Below the pieces are notes generated by a model. That model was not told the DNA's origin, did not search any database, and saw only the letters and a list, made by a program, of their open reading frames with translations. Shown one piece after another: positions 18,853 to 27,774 of a stretch of 59,710 bases of DNA. Numbering within the stretch: position 1 is the stretch's first letter; every line of letters starts with the position of its first letter. Origin of the DNA: Microbacterium sp. p3-SID336. Its GTDB lineage: Bacteria > Actinomycetota > Actinomycetes > Actinomycetales > Microbacteriaceae. Location: positions 1 through 59,710 of the forward strand of contig NZ_JALXPE010000021.1 of assembly GCF_025143365.1 (NCBI RefSeq). The letters run 5' to 3'. The position numbers were made by a program, and so were the translations under genes.

Positions 18853-20028
18853 CTACTCGGAGGGCAGCGCCGGGCCCGTCCAGACCCGCGCGACGCGCAG
18901 CTCCGCGTCCAGCAGCACCGCATCGCCGAGCATGCCCGGACGCAGCGCCCCGAGGTGAGCGTCACGGCCGATGGCCTTCGCCGGCGTCTCGGTCAGGGCG
19001 CGCACCGCCTCCGCCAGCGGGACTCCGGCGCGCACCGAACGCAGCAGAGCCCCGTCCTGCGTGAGCGTGGACCCGGCGATCGAGCCGGTGTCGTCGGCTC
19101 TGGCGATGCCGTCCTGCACGGTCACGCGCACGGCGCCGAGATCGTAGTGGCCGTCCGCGCTGCCTGCTGCGGCCATGGCATCGGTGATGAGTGCCACGCG
19201 TCCAGGAGCCGCGTCGAAGACGAGCTTCACGACGGTCGGGTCCAGATGGATGTCGTCGGCGATGACCTCGAGGATCACCCGGTGATCAGCGGCCGCCGCC
19301 AGCACGGGGCCGGGCGCGCGGTGATGGATGCCGGGCATGGCGTTGAACGCGTGCGTCAGGATCGAGGCGCCCGCCTCGAAGGCGGCCACCGCCATCGCGG
19401 CGTCCGCGTCGGTGTGGCCGACCGCCGCGGCGGCGCCGGCGTCCACGATCTGACGGACGGCGTCGAGCCCTCCGGGCAGCTCGGGGGCGATGGTCACCTG
19501 GCGGACGGTGCCGCGCCCGGCATCGAGCAGGCGGGCCACGTCGTCTGCCACGGGATGCCGCAGCAGCGAAGGCTCGTGGGCACCGTGATGGCCGGGGTCG
19601 AGGAACGGACCCTCCAGATGCGAGCCGAGGATGTCGCCGTCGGTCTCGGTCAGATCGGCGATCGTCGCGACGCTCTGCGCGAGCGCATCCAGGGTGCCCG
19701 TCACGAGGGAGATCACGGCGCGCGTCGTGCCGTGCGCGCGATGCAGCGCGCGCCCGGTGCGGATCGCATCGACGCCGTCGTCGTAAGCGGCACCGGCGCC
19801 CCCATGCCCGTGGATGTCGACGAAGCCCGGCGTCAGGAGGGCCCCGTCACCCGCGAGCTGGGCGGCATCGATCACGACGTCGGCCGGCGCCCAGTCCGAG
19901 CCTGCGCCCCGCGCGGCGATGACGCCGTCCTCGATGCGGACCCAGCCGTCCTCCGCGATCTCTCCGCGGTCGACCAGTCGGGCGGAGTGGACGACCAGGG
20001 ATCCGGTCGCGGAGGAATGGGTCGTCAA
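18853..20028 (-). CDS. nagA: N-acetylglucosamine-6-phosphate deacetylase
   Basis: Removes acetate from GlcNAc-6-phosphate to give glucosamine-6-phosphate, the substrate of NagB. The 391-aa protein shows the amidohydrolase metal pair in VDIHGHGG, the diagnostic LEGPFLDPGHHGAHEP segment with the metal Glu, the GHTDAD and LTHAFNAMPG histidine motifs, and the catalytic Asp in ALITDAM. It starts at TTG 20028, preceded by GGAG at 6 bp, and the TTGA overlap with the upstream hexosaminidase stop implies translational coupling. Together with the kinase and nagB across the sigma-factor region this completes GlcNAc to fructose-6-phosphate. Confidence 0.96.
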   Translation of the reverse strand: MTTHSSATGSLVVHSARLVDRGEIAEDGWVRIEDGVIAARGAGSDWAPADVVIDAAQLAGDGALLTPGFVDIHGHGGAGAAYDDGVDAIRTGRALHRAHGTTRAVISLVTGTLDALAQSVATIADLTETDGDILGSHLEGPFLDPGHHGAHEPSLLRHPVADDVARLLDAGRGTVRQVTIAPELPGGLDAVRQIVDAGAAAAVGHTDADAAMAVAAFEAGASILTHAFNAMPGIHHRAPGPVLAAAADHRVILEVIADDIHLDPTVVKLVFDAAPGRVALITDAMAAAGSADGHYDLGAVRVTVQDGIARADDTGSIAGSTLTQDGALLRSVRAGVPLAEAVRALTETPAKAIGRDAHLGALRPGMLGDAVLLDAELRVARVWTGPALPSE

Positions 20029-21536
20029 CGTGCGCTCCAGGGGATCTCGGCAGAGGGGTGGAATTCGACCCCCTCAGCTTTCCACAGCGGTGCGAGGGAT
20101 CCGACACGCACCCGGAACGACTCCCACGACCGCTCCGCGCCCTCGCGGGGGGACCAGGCGATCTCGGCCTGCGCGGCGGCGCGCGGGAACACCAGCTGCT
20201 CGACCTCGCCGAGCGTGCGGGTGGTCTCGGTCCACATCGGCGCCTCGACGCCGAGGATCGCGGCGTCCGGCACGTCCAGCACCGCCGTCGGCTCCCACTC
20301 GTAGGCCGAGCGCACGTCGATGATCGCGGCCCACGTGAGACCGAGCGGGAAGTCGGCCGTGTACTTCATGTCGAGGTAGGTCACATCGGCCGCCGACATG
20401 ATCAGCGCCCCGCCGCGCTCGGCGAAGTGCGCGGCCTCCTCGGCGTGCGATCCCTGCGGGGTGGTCTTGCCCCAGTACTGGCCGACGGTGCCCTCGGCGA
20501 TCCCTGCCGCGGAGCCCATCTCGTGCCAGGCGACAGGAGTCTTCCCCTCCTCGACCACGATCGCCGTGACGCGCTCGGCGAAGTGGTCGAAGTCGGCCTG
20601 CGGCGTGCCAAGGGACTCGTCGCCGCCGACGTGGATGTACGGTCCCGGCGTCAGCGCGGCGAGCTCGCGGACGACGTCGCGCACGAACTCGTACGTGCGC
20701 TCGGAGCGGATGCGGACGCTCGAGTGCCCGACGCCCCACCCCAGGTACGGCTCGCCCGCGACCGGCAGCGGCTGCCCGAGGCGCTCGGACTCCGTGATCA
20801 GGGTGTCGTTCATGACCGGCGCCTCCACGAGCTCCGGATAGGCGACGCCGATCGCGTGCGTGTGGCCGGGCAGGTCGATCTCGGGGATGACGATCATGTG
20901 CCGCGAGGCCGCGTGGGCGACGATCTCGCGATAGTCGTCCTGGGTGTAGAAGCCGCCGGGGTCGCCGTTCGCCGAGGTCGTGGCCGCACGCTCCGTCAGC
21001 AGGGGCCAGGAGTCGATATGCACGCGCCAGCCCTGGTCGTCGCTCAGATGCAGGTGCAGGTGGTTGTACTTCAACGCACTCGTCCGGTCGATGAAGCGCT
21101 TGACGTCGTCCACGCCGAAGAAGTGGCGCGCGACGTCGAGCATCACGCCGCGCCGGGCGAACCGCGGGGCGTCGGCGATGTCCGCGCACAGCAGGCCCCA
21201 GCCGGACTCGTCTTCGCGGAGCAGCTGCAGCAGCGTCTGGACGCCGTAGAACAGCCCCGCCTCGTCGGCGCCGGTGACGACCGCGCGCTCGCCGATCATG
21301 AGGGTGTAGGACTCGGCGTCCTCGGCGTCGGGGTCGACGCGCAGCTCGATCTCGGCCGGGCGCTCGGGCGTCGTGGCGAGGCTGATGCCGGTGCGGCGCT
21401 CGACCGCGTCGAGGAGCTGGGCGACGGCGGGGGAAGTGCCGTGCACGCGCGTCGTCGCGGTGATCGGCAGCCGTCCCTCCCCGGGGGTCGCGGAGACGGG
21501 CGTCGGCACGAGCGGAAGCGCATGAGGAAGGACCAT
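20025..21536 (-). CDS. GH20 beta-N-acetylhexosaminidase (second copy, stand-alone)
   Basis: Retaining exo-hexosaminidase that cleaves terminal GlcNAc/GalNAc by substrate-assisted catalysis. A GH20b domain (about 1-120) precedes the barrel with RRGVMLDVARHFF, LHLHLSDDQGWR and the catalytic pair D306-E307 in VGGDESLG. The late conserved Trp-containing motifs VGQYWGKTT and GVEAPMWTE are present. No signal peptide is visible, so it should act in the cytosol on imported chito- or muro-oligosaccharides. I used the ATG at 21536 over an upstream in-frame TTG. It is the first gene of a two-gene operon with nagA, with a perfect LacI-like dyad 41 bp before the start. Confidence 0.93.
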   Translation of the reverse strand: MVLPHALPLVPTPVSATPGEGRLPITATTRVHGTSPAVAQLLDAVERRTGISLATTPERPAEIELRVDPDAEDAESYTLMIGERAVVTGADEAGLFYGVQTLLQLLREDESGWGLLCADIADAPRFARRGVMLDVARHFFGVDDVKRFIDRTSALKYNHLHLHLSDDQGWRVHIDSWPLLTERAATTSANGDPGGFYTQDDYREIVAHAASRHMIVIPEIDLPGHTHAIGVAYPELVEAPVMNDTLITESERLGQPLPVAGEPYLGWGVGHSSVRIRSERTYEFVRDVVRELAALTPGPYIHVGGDESLGTPQADFDHFAERVTAIVVEEGKTPVAWHEMGSAAGIAEGTVGQYWGKTTPQGSHAEEAAHFAERGGALIMSAADVTYLDMKYTADFPLGLTWAAIIDVRSAYEWEPTAVLDVPDAAILGVEAPMWTETTRTLGEVEQLVFPRAAAQAEIAWSPREGAERSWESFRVRVGSLAPLWKAEGVEFHPSAEIPWSAR

Positions 21537-21576
21537 GAACAAAACCTAGCGGGCGCAGCGCCCCAGGGGAACAGGG

Positions 21577-21591
21577 GAATCGAAACGATTC
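21577..21591. promoter_or_regulatory. LacI-like operator upstream of the GH20-nagA operon
   Basis: GAATCGAAACGATTC is a perfect inverted repeat, GAATCG and CGATTC around AAA. The core resembles LacI-family operators. It lies upstream of the minus-strand hexosaminidase and about 60 bp before the plus-strand glyA promoter; the former is the likelier target. Confidence 0.45.
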
Positions 21592-21647
21592 TGTACGCGG
21601 GTGGGAACGGGTCCCGGTGGCCGCCGCGCGGTGCTCTCCGCATCCGC

Positions 21648-21735
21648 TATGCTCATAACCGTCGCGACTGGCGTCTGGGTGGACTACCACCGGGGAGCGA
21701 CTGACCACGGAATTCGACCGCGCGCCTGGGCCGAT
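21648..21735 (+). promoter_or_regulatory. ZTP (pfl) riboswitch with -10 element, upstream of glyA-folD
   Basis: A TATGCT -10 element (21648-21653) is followed by a leader carrying the conserved ZTP/pfl blocks: GCGACTGGCG at about 21663, a GGGTGG...CCACCGGGGAGCG hairpin region (21676-21699), and the GCGCCTGGGCC block that forms the pseudoknot (21722-21732). ZTP riboswitches sense 10-formyl-tetrahydrofolate shortage through ZTP/ZMP and switch on one-carbon and purine genes; glyA and folD are classic targets. The mechanism (transcriptional or translational) cannot be read, but the aptamer ends about 40 bp before the glyA start, close enough to affect ribosome access at AAAGGAG. Confidence 0.85.
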
Positions 21736-21773
21736 GCGAACACCCCTCGAATCCGTCGTCAAAGGAGCACGTC

Positions 21774-23048
21774 ATGACCGACCGTTACTTCAACGCCCCG
21801 CTCGCCGAGGTCGACCCGGAGATCGCCGAGGTCCTCGACCGCGAGCTGAAGCGTCAGCAGACCTTCCTCGAGATGATCGCCTCGGAGAACTTCGTCCCCG
21901 TCTCGGTGCTGCAGTCGCAGGGCTCCGTGCTCACGAACAAGTACGCCGAGGGCTACCCCGGGCGCCGCTACTACGGCGGCTGCGAAGAGGTCGACGTCGC
22001 CGAGTCCCTGGCCATCGAGCGGGCGAAGAGCCTCTTCGGCGCCGAGTTCGCCAACGTCCAGCCGCACTCCGGCGCCTCAGCGAACGCCGCCGTGCTGCAC
22101 GCCATCGCCCGCCCCGGCGACACGCTCCTCGGTCTGTCCCTCGACCAGGGCGGCCACCTCACGCACGGCATGAAGATCAACTTCTCGGGCCGCCTGTACG
22201 ACATCGTCGCCTACGGCGTGAACCCGGAGACCTCGACCATCGACATGGACGAGGTGCGCCGCCTCGCCCTCGAGCACAAGCCGAAGGTCATCATCGCCGG
22301 CTGGTCGGCCTACCCGCGCACGATGGACTTCGCCGCCTTCCGGGCGATCGCCGACGAGGTCGGCGCGATCCTCTGGGTCGACATGGCGCACTTCGCGGGA
22401 CTGGTCGCGGCCGGGCTGCACCCGAACCCCGTGCCGCACGCGCACGTGGTGTCGTCGACCGTGCACAAGACCATCGGCGGTCCGCGCTCGGGCTTCATCC
22501 TCACGAACGACGCCGAGATCGCCAAGAAGATCAACAGCGCCGTGTTCCCCGGCCAGCAGGGCGGCCCCCTCATGCACGTGATCGCCGCCAAGGCCACCGC
22601 GTTCAAGCTCGCCGGCACCCCCGAGTTCAAGGAGCGTCAGGAGCGCGTGCTGCGCGGCGCCGCGCTGATCGCCGAGCGGCTGTCGCAGCAGGACGTGAAG
22701 GACGCAGGCATCGCCGTGCGCTCCGGCGGCACCGACGTGCACCTGGTGCTGGTCGACCTGCGCGACGCGGAGATCGACGGCAAGCAGGCCGAAGACCTCC
22801 TGCACGACATCCACATCACCGTCAACCGCAACGCGGTGCCGAACGACCCGCGTCCGCCGATGGTGACCTCGGGTCTGCGCGTCGGCACCCCCGCGCTCGC
22901 GACCCGCGGCTTCGGCGACGCCGAGTTCACCGAGGTGGCCGACATCATCGCGCTCGCGCTGCTGCCCGGCGCCGACGTCGAGGCTCTGCGCGCGCGCGTC
23001 GACGCGCTCGCCGCCGCCTTCCCGCTCTACCCGGACCTGCAGCAGTGA
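21774..23048 (+). CDS. glyA: Serine hydroxymethyltransferase
   Basis: PLP enzyme that interconverts serine and glycine while loading 5,10-methylene-tetrahydrofolate, the main one-carbon entry point. At 424 aa it shows every SHMT landmark: [34 protein letters not shown], the PLP lysine K232 in [13 protein letters not shown], and [10 protein letters not shown]. The start follows AAAGGAG. Its TGA overlaps the GTG of folD, giving a coupled pair. A ZTP riboswitch in the leader indicates control by folate one-carbon status. Cytosolic housekeeping enzyme. Confidence 0.98.
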   Translation: MTDRYFNAPLAEVDPEIAEVLDRELKRQQTFLEMIASENFVPVSVLQSQGSVLTNKYAEGYPGRRYYGGCEEVDVAESLAIERAKSLFGAEFANVQPHSGASANAAVLHAIARPGDTLLGLSLDQGGHLTHGMKINFSGRLYDIVAYGVNPETSTIDMDEVRRLALEHKPKVIIAGWSAYPRTMDFAAFRAIADEVGAILWVDMAHFAGLVAAGLHPNPVPHAHVVSSTVHKTIGGPRSGFILTNDAEIAKKINSAVFPGQQGGPLMHVIAAKATAFKLAGTPEFKERQERVLRGAALIAERLSQQDVKDAGIAVRSGGTDVHLVLVDLRDAEIDGKQAEDLLHDIHITVNRNAVPNDPRPPMVTSGLRVGTPALATRGFGDAEFTEVADIIALALLPGADVEALRARVDALAAAFPLYPDLQQ

Positions 23049-23923
23049 CCGCGGTCGTCCTCGACGGCAAGGCGGCAGCGGCCGAGATCCGCGCCGAGCT
23101 CACCGAGCGGGTCGCGGCGCTGAAGCAGAAGGGCATCACGCCCGGCATCGCGACCGTGCTCGTCGGCGCCGACCCCGCCTCGCAGCTCTACGTGGGCATG
23201 AAGCACCGGCAGTCCTCCGGCATCGGGATGAACTCGATCCAGCGCGAACTGCCCGCCGACGCCACGCAGGCCGAGGTGGAGGCGCTGATCGACGAGCTCA
23301 ACGCCGACCCCGCGTGCCATGGTTACATCGTGCAGCTGCCGCTGCCGAAGCACCTGGACACGGACGCCATCCTGGAGCGGATCGACCCCGCCAAGGACGC
23401 GGACGGCCTCCACCCGACCAACCTCGGGCGGCTCGTGCTCAACGTCAACGCGCCGATCCACACGCCGCTGCCGTGCACGCCCCGTGGTGTGATCGAGCTG
23501 CTGCTGCGCAATGACTACGACCTGAAGGGCAAGCACGTGGTCGTCGTCGGCCGTGGTGTGACGATCGGCCGCTCGATCGGGCTGCTGCTCACGCGCCGCG
23601 ACCTCAACGCCACGGTCACCCTGACGCACACCGGCACGGTCGACATGCCGCGGTACCTGCGGGAAGCGGACGTCATCGTCGCCGCGGCCGGGGTCAAGCA
23701 CCTGATCCGCGCCGAGGACGTGAAGCCCGGCGCCGCGGTGCTCGACGTCGGCGTGACGCGCGAGACCGATCCGGAGACGGGCAGGAGCCTCGTGTTCGGC
23801 GATGTCGCGCCCGAGGTCGCCGAGGTCGCCGGGTACCTGTCGCCGAACCCCGGCGGCGTGGGGCCGATGACCGTGGCCCTGCTCATGACCAACGTCGTGG
23901 AGGCCGCAGAGCGCGTGGCCTGA
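23045..23923 (+). CDS. folD: Bifunctional methylenetetrahydrofolate dehydrogenase/cyclohydrolase
   Basis: Oxidises the methylene-THF made by GlyA and hydrolyses the product to 10-formyl-THF for purine synthesis. The 292-aa protein starts at GTG 23045, overlapping the glyA stop by 4 bp (GTGA); a long in-frame upstream extension is a shadow of glyA. Visible motifs: catalytic Tyr-Lys region [10 protein letters not shown] near residue 54, [10 protein letters not shown] with the QLPLP family block, [10 protein letters not shown], the nucleotide loop [11 protein letters not shown], and the C-terminal [12 protein letters not shown]. Length and motifs are normal. Confidence 0.97.
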   Translation: MTAVVLDGKAAAAEIRAELTERVAALKQKGITPGIATVLVGADPASQLYVGMKHRQSSGIGMNSIQRELPADATQAEVEALIDELNADPACHGYIVQLPLPKHLDTDAILERIDPAKDADGLHPTNLGRLVLNVNAPIHTPLPCTPRGVIELLLRNDYDLKGKHVVVVGRGVTIGRSIGLLLTRRDLNATVTLTHTGTVDMPRYLREADVIVAAAGVKHLIRAEDVKPGAAVLDVGVTRETDPETGRSLVFGDVAPEVAEVAGYLSPNPGGVGPMTVALLMTNVVEAAERVA

Positions 23924-23948
23924 CCGGTGCCACGTCGCACTCTCACGC

Positions 23949-23985
23949 GAACGCCGCAGGAATCCGCACGATCCCTGCGGCGTTC
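23949..23985. terminator. Bidirectional terminator between folD and the minus-strand hypothetical gene
   Basis: A perfect 12-bp stem (GAACGCCGCAGG at 23949-23960 with its complement at 23974-23985) and 13-nt loop, 25 bp after folD. The flanking bases extend the stem with mismatches. Placed to end folD and possibly the convergent gene. Confidence 0.75.
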
Positions 23986-24048
23986 GTGCGTTTCTGCGAC
24001 CGCAGCCCTGGGCGTGGCGCGATCTCAGCCCTGGGCGTGCAGGCGTGT

Positions 24049-24771
24049 TCAGCCCTGGCCGTGCAGGGAGCTCTCGACGCCGCTGATGCGCGCCTGGTCG
24101 TCGAAGCGGAAGCTCGCTGTCCCCGTGGTGTCGGTGACCGTGGCGCCGCTGAACGCCTCGTCGGCCCAGGTGAGCGTCCACCCCGCCAGGCGGGCGAGGT
24201 CCCATACGGCCGTGCGAGCATCGGGCAGCGTCGTGGCGGACAGCACGCGGGGGAGCGCGACGACAGCATCCGCCACCGTGAGCGCGGGGATCGGTGCATC
24301 GAGCAGGAACACCGCGCGCGTGCCGCCGTCGACCGGGGCGGAGTAGTACGGCGAGCGGCCGGTGAGCTCCACCGCGACGCCGCCGACGGTGTGCGCGGCC
24401 TGGGCGATCGCGTCCGCGTCGACGGAGGCGTCGGCGGGGAACGGGACCTCGGCCGACGACAGCTCGGTGATGCCGTGCTCGGCGCCGTACGCCCGGAGCT
24501 GGGCGGCCACCCCCTGCGCGTCGCCCTGGGGGTGCGCCCAGGCCCACAGCAGCGAGCGGGGCCCGGGGGCGATCGTCGCGATCAGGTGCGCACGTGTCAC
24601 GAGCTGCCTGGTCGGATCGGCCTCCGCGGTGAACGTGAGGGTGCCTGCCGTGAGGTCGGCGTCCCAGCGGTGCGCGCCCAGTGCGTCTGCTGCCGCGGAG
24701 AGGGCATCCTGACGGAGCGCGGTGAAGAGGGCGGCACGGTCGGCGAGAGGCTGGAGCGCGGCGAAGGTCAT
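24049..24771 (-). CDS. Conserved hypothetical protein (possibly DUF6882-like)
   Basis: A 240-aa soluble protein with no signal peptide or membrane segment. It looks like two related halves rich in Trp (HRWDADLTAGTLTF, LLWAWAHPQG) with a late WTLTWADEAFSGATV segment, which suggests a beta-rich fold and loosely recalls the DUF6882 family; this recall is weak. I used the ATG at 24771, since the longer frame to 24816 would overlap the upstream MFS gene. It ends 22 bp before the MFS gene's strand-mate begins transcription end, so the two are probably one operon (MFS first). The final LHGQG and stop are repeated twice just downstream (24002-24064). Confidence 0.6.
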   Translation of the reverse strand: MTFAALQPLADRAALFTALRQDALSAAADALGAHRWDADLTAGTLTFTAEADPTRQLVTRAHLIATIAPGPRSLLWAWAHPQGDAQGVAAQLRAYGAEHGITELSSAEVPFPADASVDADAIAQAAHTVGGVAVELTGRSPYYSAPVDGGTRAVFLLDAPIPALTVADAVVALPRVLSATTLPDARTAVWDLARLAGWTLTWADEAFSGATVTDTTGTASFRFDDQARISGVESSLHGQG

Positions 24772-24793
24772 GACGACAGTCTCGCGGGATCGC

Positions 24794-26041
24794 CTATGAA
24801 TCCGCCAGTTCCGCACGCACCGCCGAGGCCTCGGCCGGGCGTCCCATCCGCCACACGCTCGGCACGAGCAGCGTGATCAGGGCGACCGTCGCGTACACCG
24901 CCGCCGACGTGACCAGCACGGTGGAGGCATCGGCCCGGGTGATGAGCCAGCCGTACACGAGCGTGCCGATCGGCATCACCACGAAGCTGCCCAGCATGTC
25001 GTAGCTCGCCACCCGGGAGAGCTTCTCGCCGGGCACGTTCTCCATCATCGCGAGGTTCCATCCGGTCGCGAACACCTCGGCGCCCGCGCCCGCGATGAAC
25101 GCCGCCATGGCCAGCAGCACGACGGCCGGATGCACCCCGAGCACGGTCAGCGGCACCGCGAACACGGCCATGCCGATCATCCCGTAGCGGAGCGGTCGCC
25201 GCAGCGGGAACCACATCAGCAGCAGGGTCATCACCAGGACCCCCGCGCCCTCCGCGCTGACGACCCACCCCCATCCGGCGATGCCGAGGCGGTCGTCGTT
25301 CTTGGCGATGTACGGACCCACCACACCCCACGCCCCGATGTGGATCGCGTTCATGATCATGAAGGCCAGCACGATCGTCCACAGCCACGATCGACCCCAG
25401 AACTCCTGCCAGCCCACGCGCAGGTCGCGGAACAGGGAGTCGCCCCCGCCGTGTGCGGGCGGCGGCAGCTTCACGAGCGCGAGCACCGGGATCGCGAGGA
25501 GCCAGCCCGCCGCCTGCACGACCATGGCCCACGCCGGCCCCGCGGTCGCCACGAGGACCCCCGCGATCACGGGTCCGCCGATGGTGACCGCCGAGCGCAC
25601 GAACGACAGCATCGCGTTGGCCTGCTGCAGGTGGGCCGCCGTGGTCAGCTGCGGGATGATGCCCTGCATCGCCGGGAGCACGAACGCGGAGGAGGCGCCG
25701 TTGACCGCCGACAGGACCGCCAGCAGCGGCACCGTGGCGGAGCCCGTGAACAGGAGCGCGGCCATCGCTCCGACCGACAGGATGTCGATCACGTAGCAGG
25801 ACTGGATGATCAGCGCGCGCGGCAGCCGGTCGGCGACGACACCGCCGAACAGCACGAAGACGATGTTGCTGACCGTGAAGGCGGCGAGGACGAGCGAGAG
25901 CGACCGGGCGTCGTTGTCGATCTCGAGCACCGCGAACGCGAGGGCGATCGACGACATCGATCCGGTGACGAGCGTGATCGCCCTGGCGACGAAGAACCAG
26001 CGGAAGTTGCGGTCCTGGAGCGCGGCGAGACCGCGGATCAC
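24794..26041 (-). CDS. MFS efflux transporter (MFS_3 / EntS-like)
   Basis: Twelve-helix exporter of 415 aa. The opening DRNFRWFFVARAITLVTG, the loop-2/3 motif GGVVADRLPRALII and the VNGASSAFVLPAMQGIIPQL segment are typical of the MFS_3 group that includes enterobactin exporter EntS and macrolide exporters. Substrate is unknown; drug or siderophore export are both open. Start GTG at 26041. It sits 77 bp downstream of hpaI on the same strand, so it may be read through from the aromatic operon, but nothing in its sequence indicates an aromatic acid substrate. Confidence 0.8.
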   Translation of the reverse strand: MIRGLAALQDRNFRWFFVARAITLVTGSMSSIALAFAVLEIDNDARSLSLVLAAFTVSNIVFVLFGGVVADRLPRALIIQSCYVIDILSVGAMAALLFTGSATVPLLAVLSAVNGASSAFVLPAMQGIIPQLTTAAHLQQANAMLSFVRSAVTIGGPVIAGVLVATAGPAWAMVVQAAGWLLAIPVLALVKLPPPAHGGGDSLFRDLRVGWQEFWGRSWLWTIVLAFMIMNAIHIGAWGVVGPYIAKNDDRLGIAGWGWVVSAEGAGVLVMTLLLMWFPLRRPLRYGMIGMAVFAVPLTVLGVHPAVVLLAMAAFIAGAGAEVFATGWNLAMMENVPGEKLSRVASYDMLGSFVVMPIGTLVYGWLITRADASTVLVTSAAVYATVALITLLVPSVWRMGRPAEASAVRAELADS

Positions 26042-26118
26042 GACCCGGTCCCGACGCTGCGCACCCGGCTATCCTGCCACGGCCCGCGTAGGCCCGACCT
26101 GCCCTCCGTGAACGCCGC

Positions 26119-26919
26119 TCAGTAGCTGGCGCGGGCGGAGCCGTCCGCGCCGAGGAAGCGCGCCGCCAGGCCCTCGGAGGCACGGGCGAGCAGTGCGACG
26201 TCGGCCCCGACCGCGACGAAGTCGGCGCCGGCCGCCAGATAGGCGTCGGCGGCGGCCGGGTCGAACGCGTTCACCCCCACGGGCTTCCCCGCGGCCTTCA
26301 CCGCCGCGAACACGGTCTCGACCGCGGCCACCACTTGCGGGTGGGTCTGCTGGCCGAGGTGGCCCATCGAGGCGGACAGGTCGGACGGACCGACGAACAC
26401 CGCATCCACGCCGTCGACCGCCGCGATGTCGGCCGCGGCCTCCACCCCCGCGGACGTCTCGATCTGCACCGTGAGCGAGGTGTGCTGCGCGGACTCCTGC
26501 AGGTACCGGTCCACGCGGTTCCAGCGGGCGCTGCGGGCCAGGGCGCTGCCGACGCCGCGCACGCCGAGCGGGGGATAGCGGGTGGCGGCGACCGCGGCCT
26601 CCGCCTCCGCCGCCGACGACACCATCGGGACGATCAGGTTCTGGGCGCCGAGGTCGAGGATCTGCTTGATCGCGACGGCGTCGTTGAACGGCGCCCGCAC
26701 GAGCGGCGTGACCGGGTACGCGGCGACGGCCTGCAGCTGCAGCAGCACGGACTCGAGCGTGTTCGCCGAGTGCTCCATGTCGATCAGCAGCCAGTCCAGC
26801 CCCGACCCCGCGGCGACCTCGGCCAGCAGCGGACTGCCGGAGCAGACCCACATCCCCACCAACGGGTGATCGGCGGCGGCGAGGCGCTCGCGGAACGACG
26901 GCTCTAGACGAAGCGGCAT
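26119..26919 (-). CDS. hpaI: 4-hydroxy-2-oxoheptanedioate (HHED) aldolase
   Basis: Class II (metal-dependent) pyruvate aldolase that splits 4-hydroxy-2-oxoheptane-1,7-dioate into pyruvate and succinic semialdehyde, ending homoprotocatechuate degradation. The HpcH/HpaI barrel shows the general acid/base and pyruvate-binding residues in LIDMEHS and VRAPFND, and the metal ligands Glu (QIETSAGV) and Asp (FVGPSDLSASMG). The 266-aa form starts at ATG 26919 behind GGGAA and overlaps the end of hpaH by 16 bp, so the two are coupled. Length matches E. coli HpaI (about 262 aa). Confidence 0.92.
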   Translation of the reverse strand: MPLRLEPSFRERLAAADHPLVGMWVCSGSPLLAEVAAGSGLDWLLIDMEHSANTLESVLLQLQAVAAYPVTPLVRAPFNDAVAIKQILDLGAQNLIVPMVSSAAEAEAAVAATRYPPLGVRGVGSALARSARWNRVDRYLQESAQHTSLTVQIETSAGVEAAADIAAVDGVDAVFVGPSDLSASMGHLGQQTHPQVVAAVETVFAAVKAAGKPVGVNAFDPAAADAYLAAGADFVAVGADVALLARASEGLAARFLGADGSARASY

Positions 26920-27689
26920 GTGATGGTTCCCATCGGTCCGTAGTCGCACAGCACCTCATCGCCGCGCGACACCCACATCGGGCGCGTGAACGATCCTGCC
27001 AGGATGATCTCGCCCGCCTCCAGGCGCGCGCCGTGCTGATGGAACTTGTTCGCCAGCCAGGCGACGCCCGTGGCGGGGTGGCCGAGGACGCCGGCGGCGA
27101 CCCCGGTCTCCTCGATCTCGCCGTTGCGCGAGAGCACGCCGGGCACCCACCGCAGGTCGATCTCGTCCGGCCGCTTGCGCACGGTGCCGAGCACCATCGC
27201 GCCGTAGGCGGCGTTGTCGCTGATGGTGTCGACGATCGTGCGGCCCTCCAGCTCGATGTGCGAGTTCAGCACCTCGAGCGCCGGGACGGCGTAGTCGATC
27301 GCGGCCAGTGCGTCCTCCAGGGTGCAGTCCGGGCCTTCGAGCGGCTCCTTGAGCACGAACGCCAGCTCCACCTCGATGCGGACGTTGGAGAAGTGGTCGG
27401 TGGGGATCTCGGCACCCGACTCGTACACGGTGTCGTCGAACATCACGCCGTAGTCGGGCTCGGTGATACCTGTGGCCTGCTGCATGGCCTTCGACGTGAG
27501 GCCGATCTTGCGCCCGACGAGCGTGCGCCCGGCCGCGACCTGCGAGTCGCGCCACACGCCCTGGATGGCGTACGAGTCCTCGACCGTCGCCTCGGGGTAG
27601 CGCGCGGTGATGCGCGGGATCACCCCGTGCGTGCGGTCGGCCTCCGCCAGCTCGGCGGCGATCTGCGTGATGGTCTCCTGCGTCAGCAT
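26904..27689 (-). CDS. hpaH: 2-oxo-hept-4-ene-1,7-dioate hydratase
   Basis: Adds water to 2-oxohept-4-ene-1,7-dioate, making the substrate of HpaI. It belongs to the FAH-fold 2-keto-4-pentenoate hydratase group: [24 protein letters not shown] near residue 60 and the metal-site Glu pair in [11 protein letters not shown] are typical. The ATG at 27689 has GGGAA upstream; 261 aa agrees with HpaH/MhpD lengths. It follows hpaD by 85 bp and overlaps hpaI, all on one minus-strand operon. The MhpD-type pentenoate hydratase is the nearest alternative, but context strongly favours HpaH. Confidence 0.92.
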   Translation of the reverse strand: MLTQETITQIAAELAEADRTHGVIPRITARYPEATVEDSYAIQGVWRDSQVAAGRTLVGRKIGLTSKAMQQATGITEPDYGVMFDDTVYESGAEIPTDHFSNVRIEVELAFVLKEPLEGPDCTLEDALAAIDYAVPALEVLNSHIELEGRTIVDTISDNAAYGAMVLGTVRKRPDEIDLRWVPGVLSRNGEIEETGVAAGVLGHPATGVAWLANKFHQHGARLEAGEIILAGSFTRPMWVSRGDEVLCDYGPMGTITCRFV

Positions 27690-27774
27690 TTCCCGTTCCC
27701 CGTCTCTTCCCTCGTCCGTGCGCCTCGCCCGCGCGGCGGCCCCTCGGTGCATCCGGGAGGCCGCCGCGAGCGGC

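Noticed and set aside
18267..19064. Short open frames across the hairpin array (both strands)
   Set aside because: Translations are repeats of the 53-bp unit in shifting frames, with no ribosome site; structure conservation explains the sequence better.
15586..20304. A 1572-codon plus-strand open frame
   Set aside because: It runs opposite to the oxidase, sigma factor and nagA genes, and its sequence is Arg/Gly-rich low complexity as expected from a shadow frame in GC-rich DNA; it also crosses the hairpin array.
21660..21735. T-box or glycine riboswitch upstream of glyA
   Set aside because: No T-box or tandem glycine aptamer core; the conserved blocks fit ZTP/pfl.
24772..24816. N-terminal extension of the hypothetical protein
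   Set aside because: It would overlap the end of the MFS gene and is rich in Arg; the ATG at 24771 fits better.
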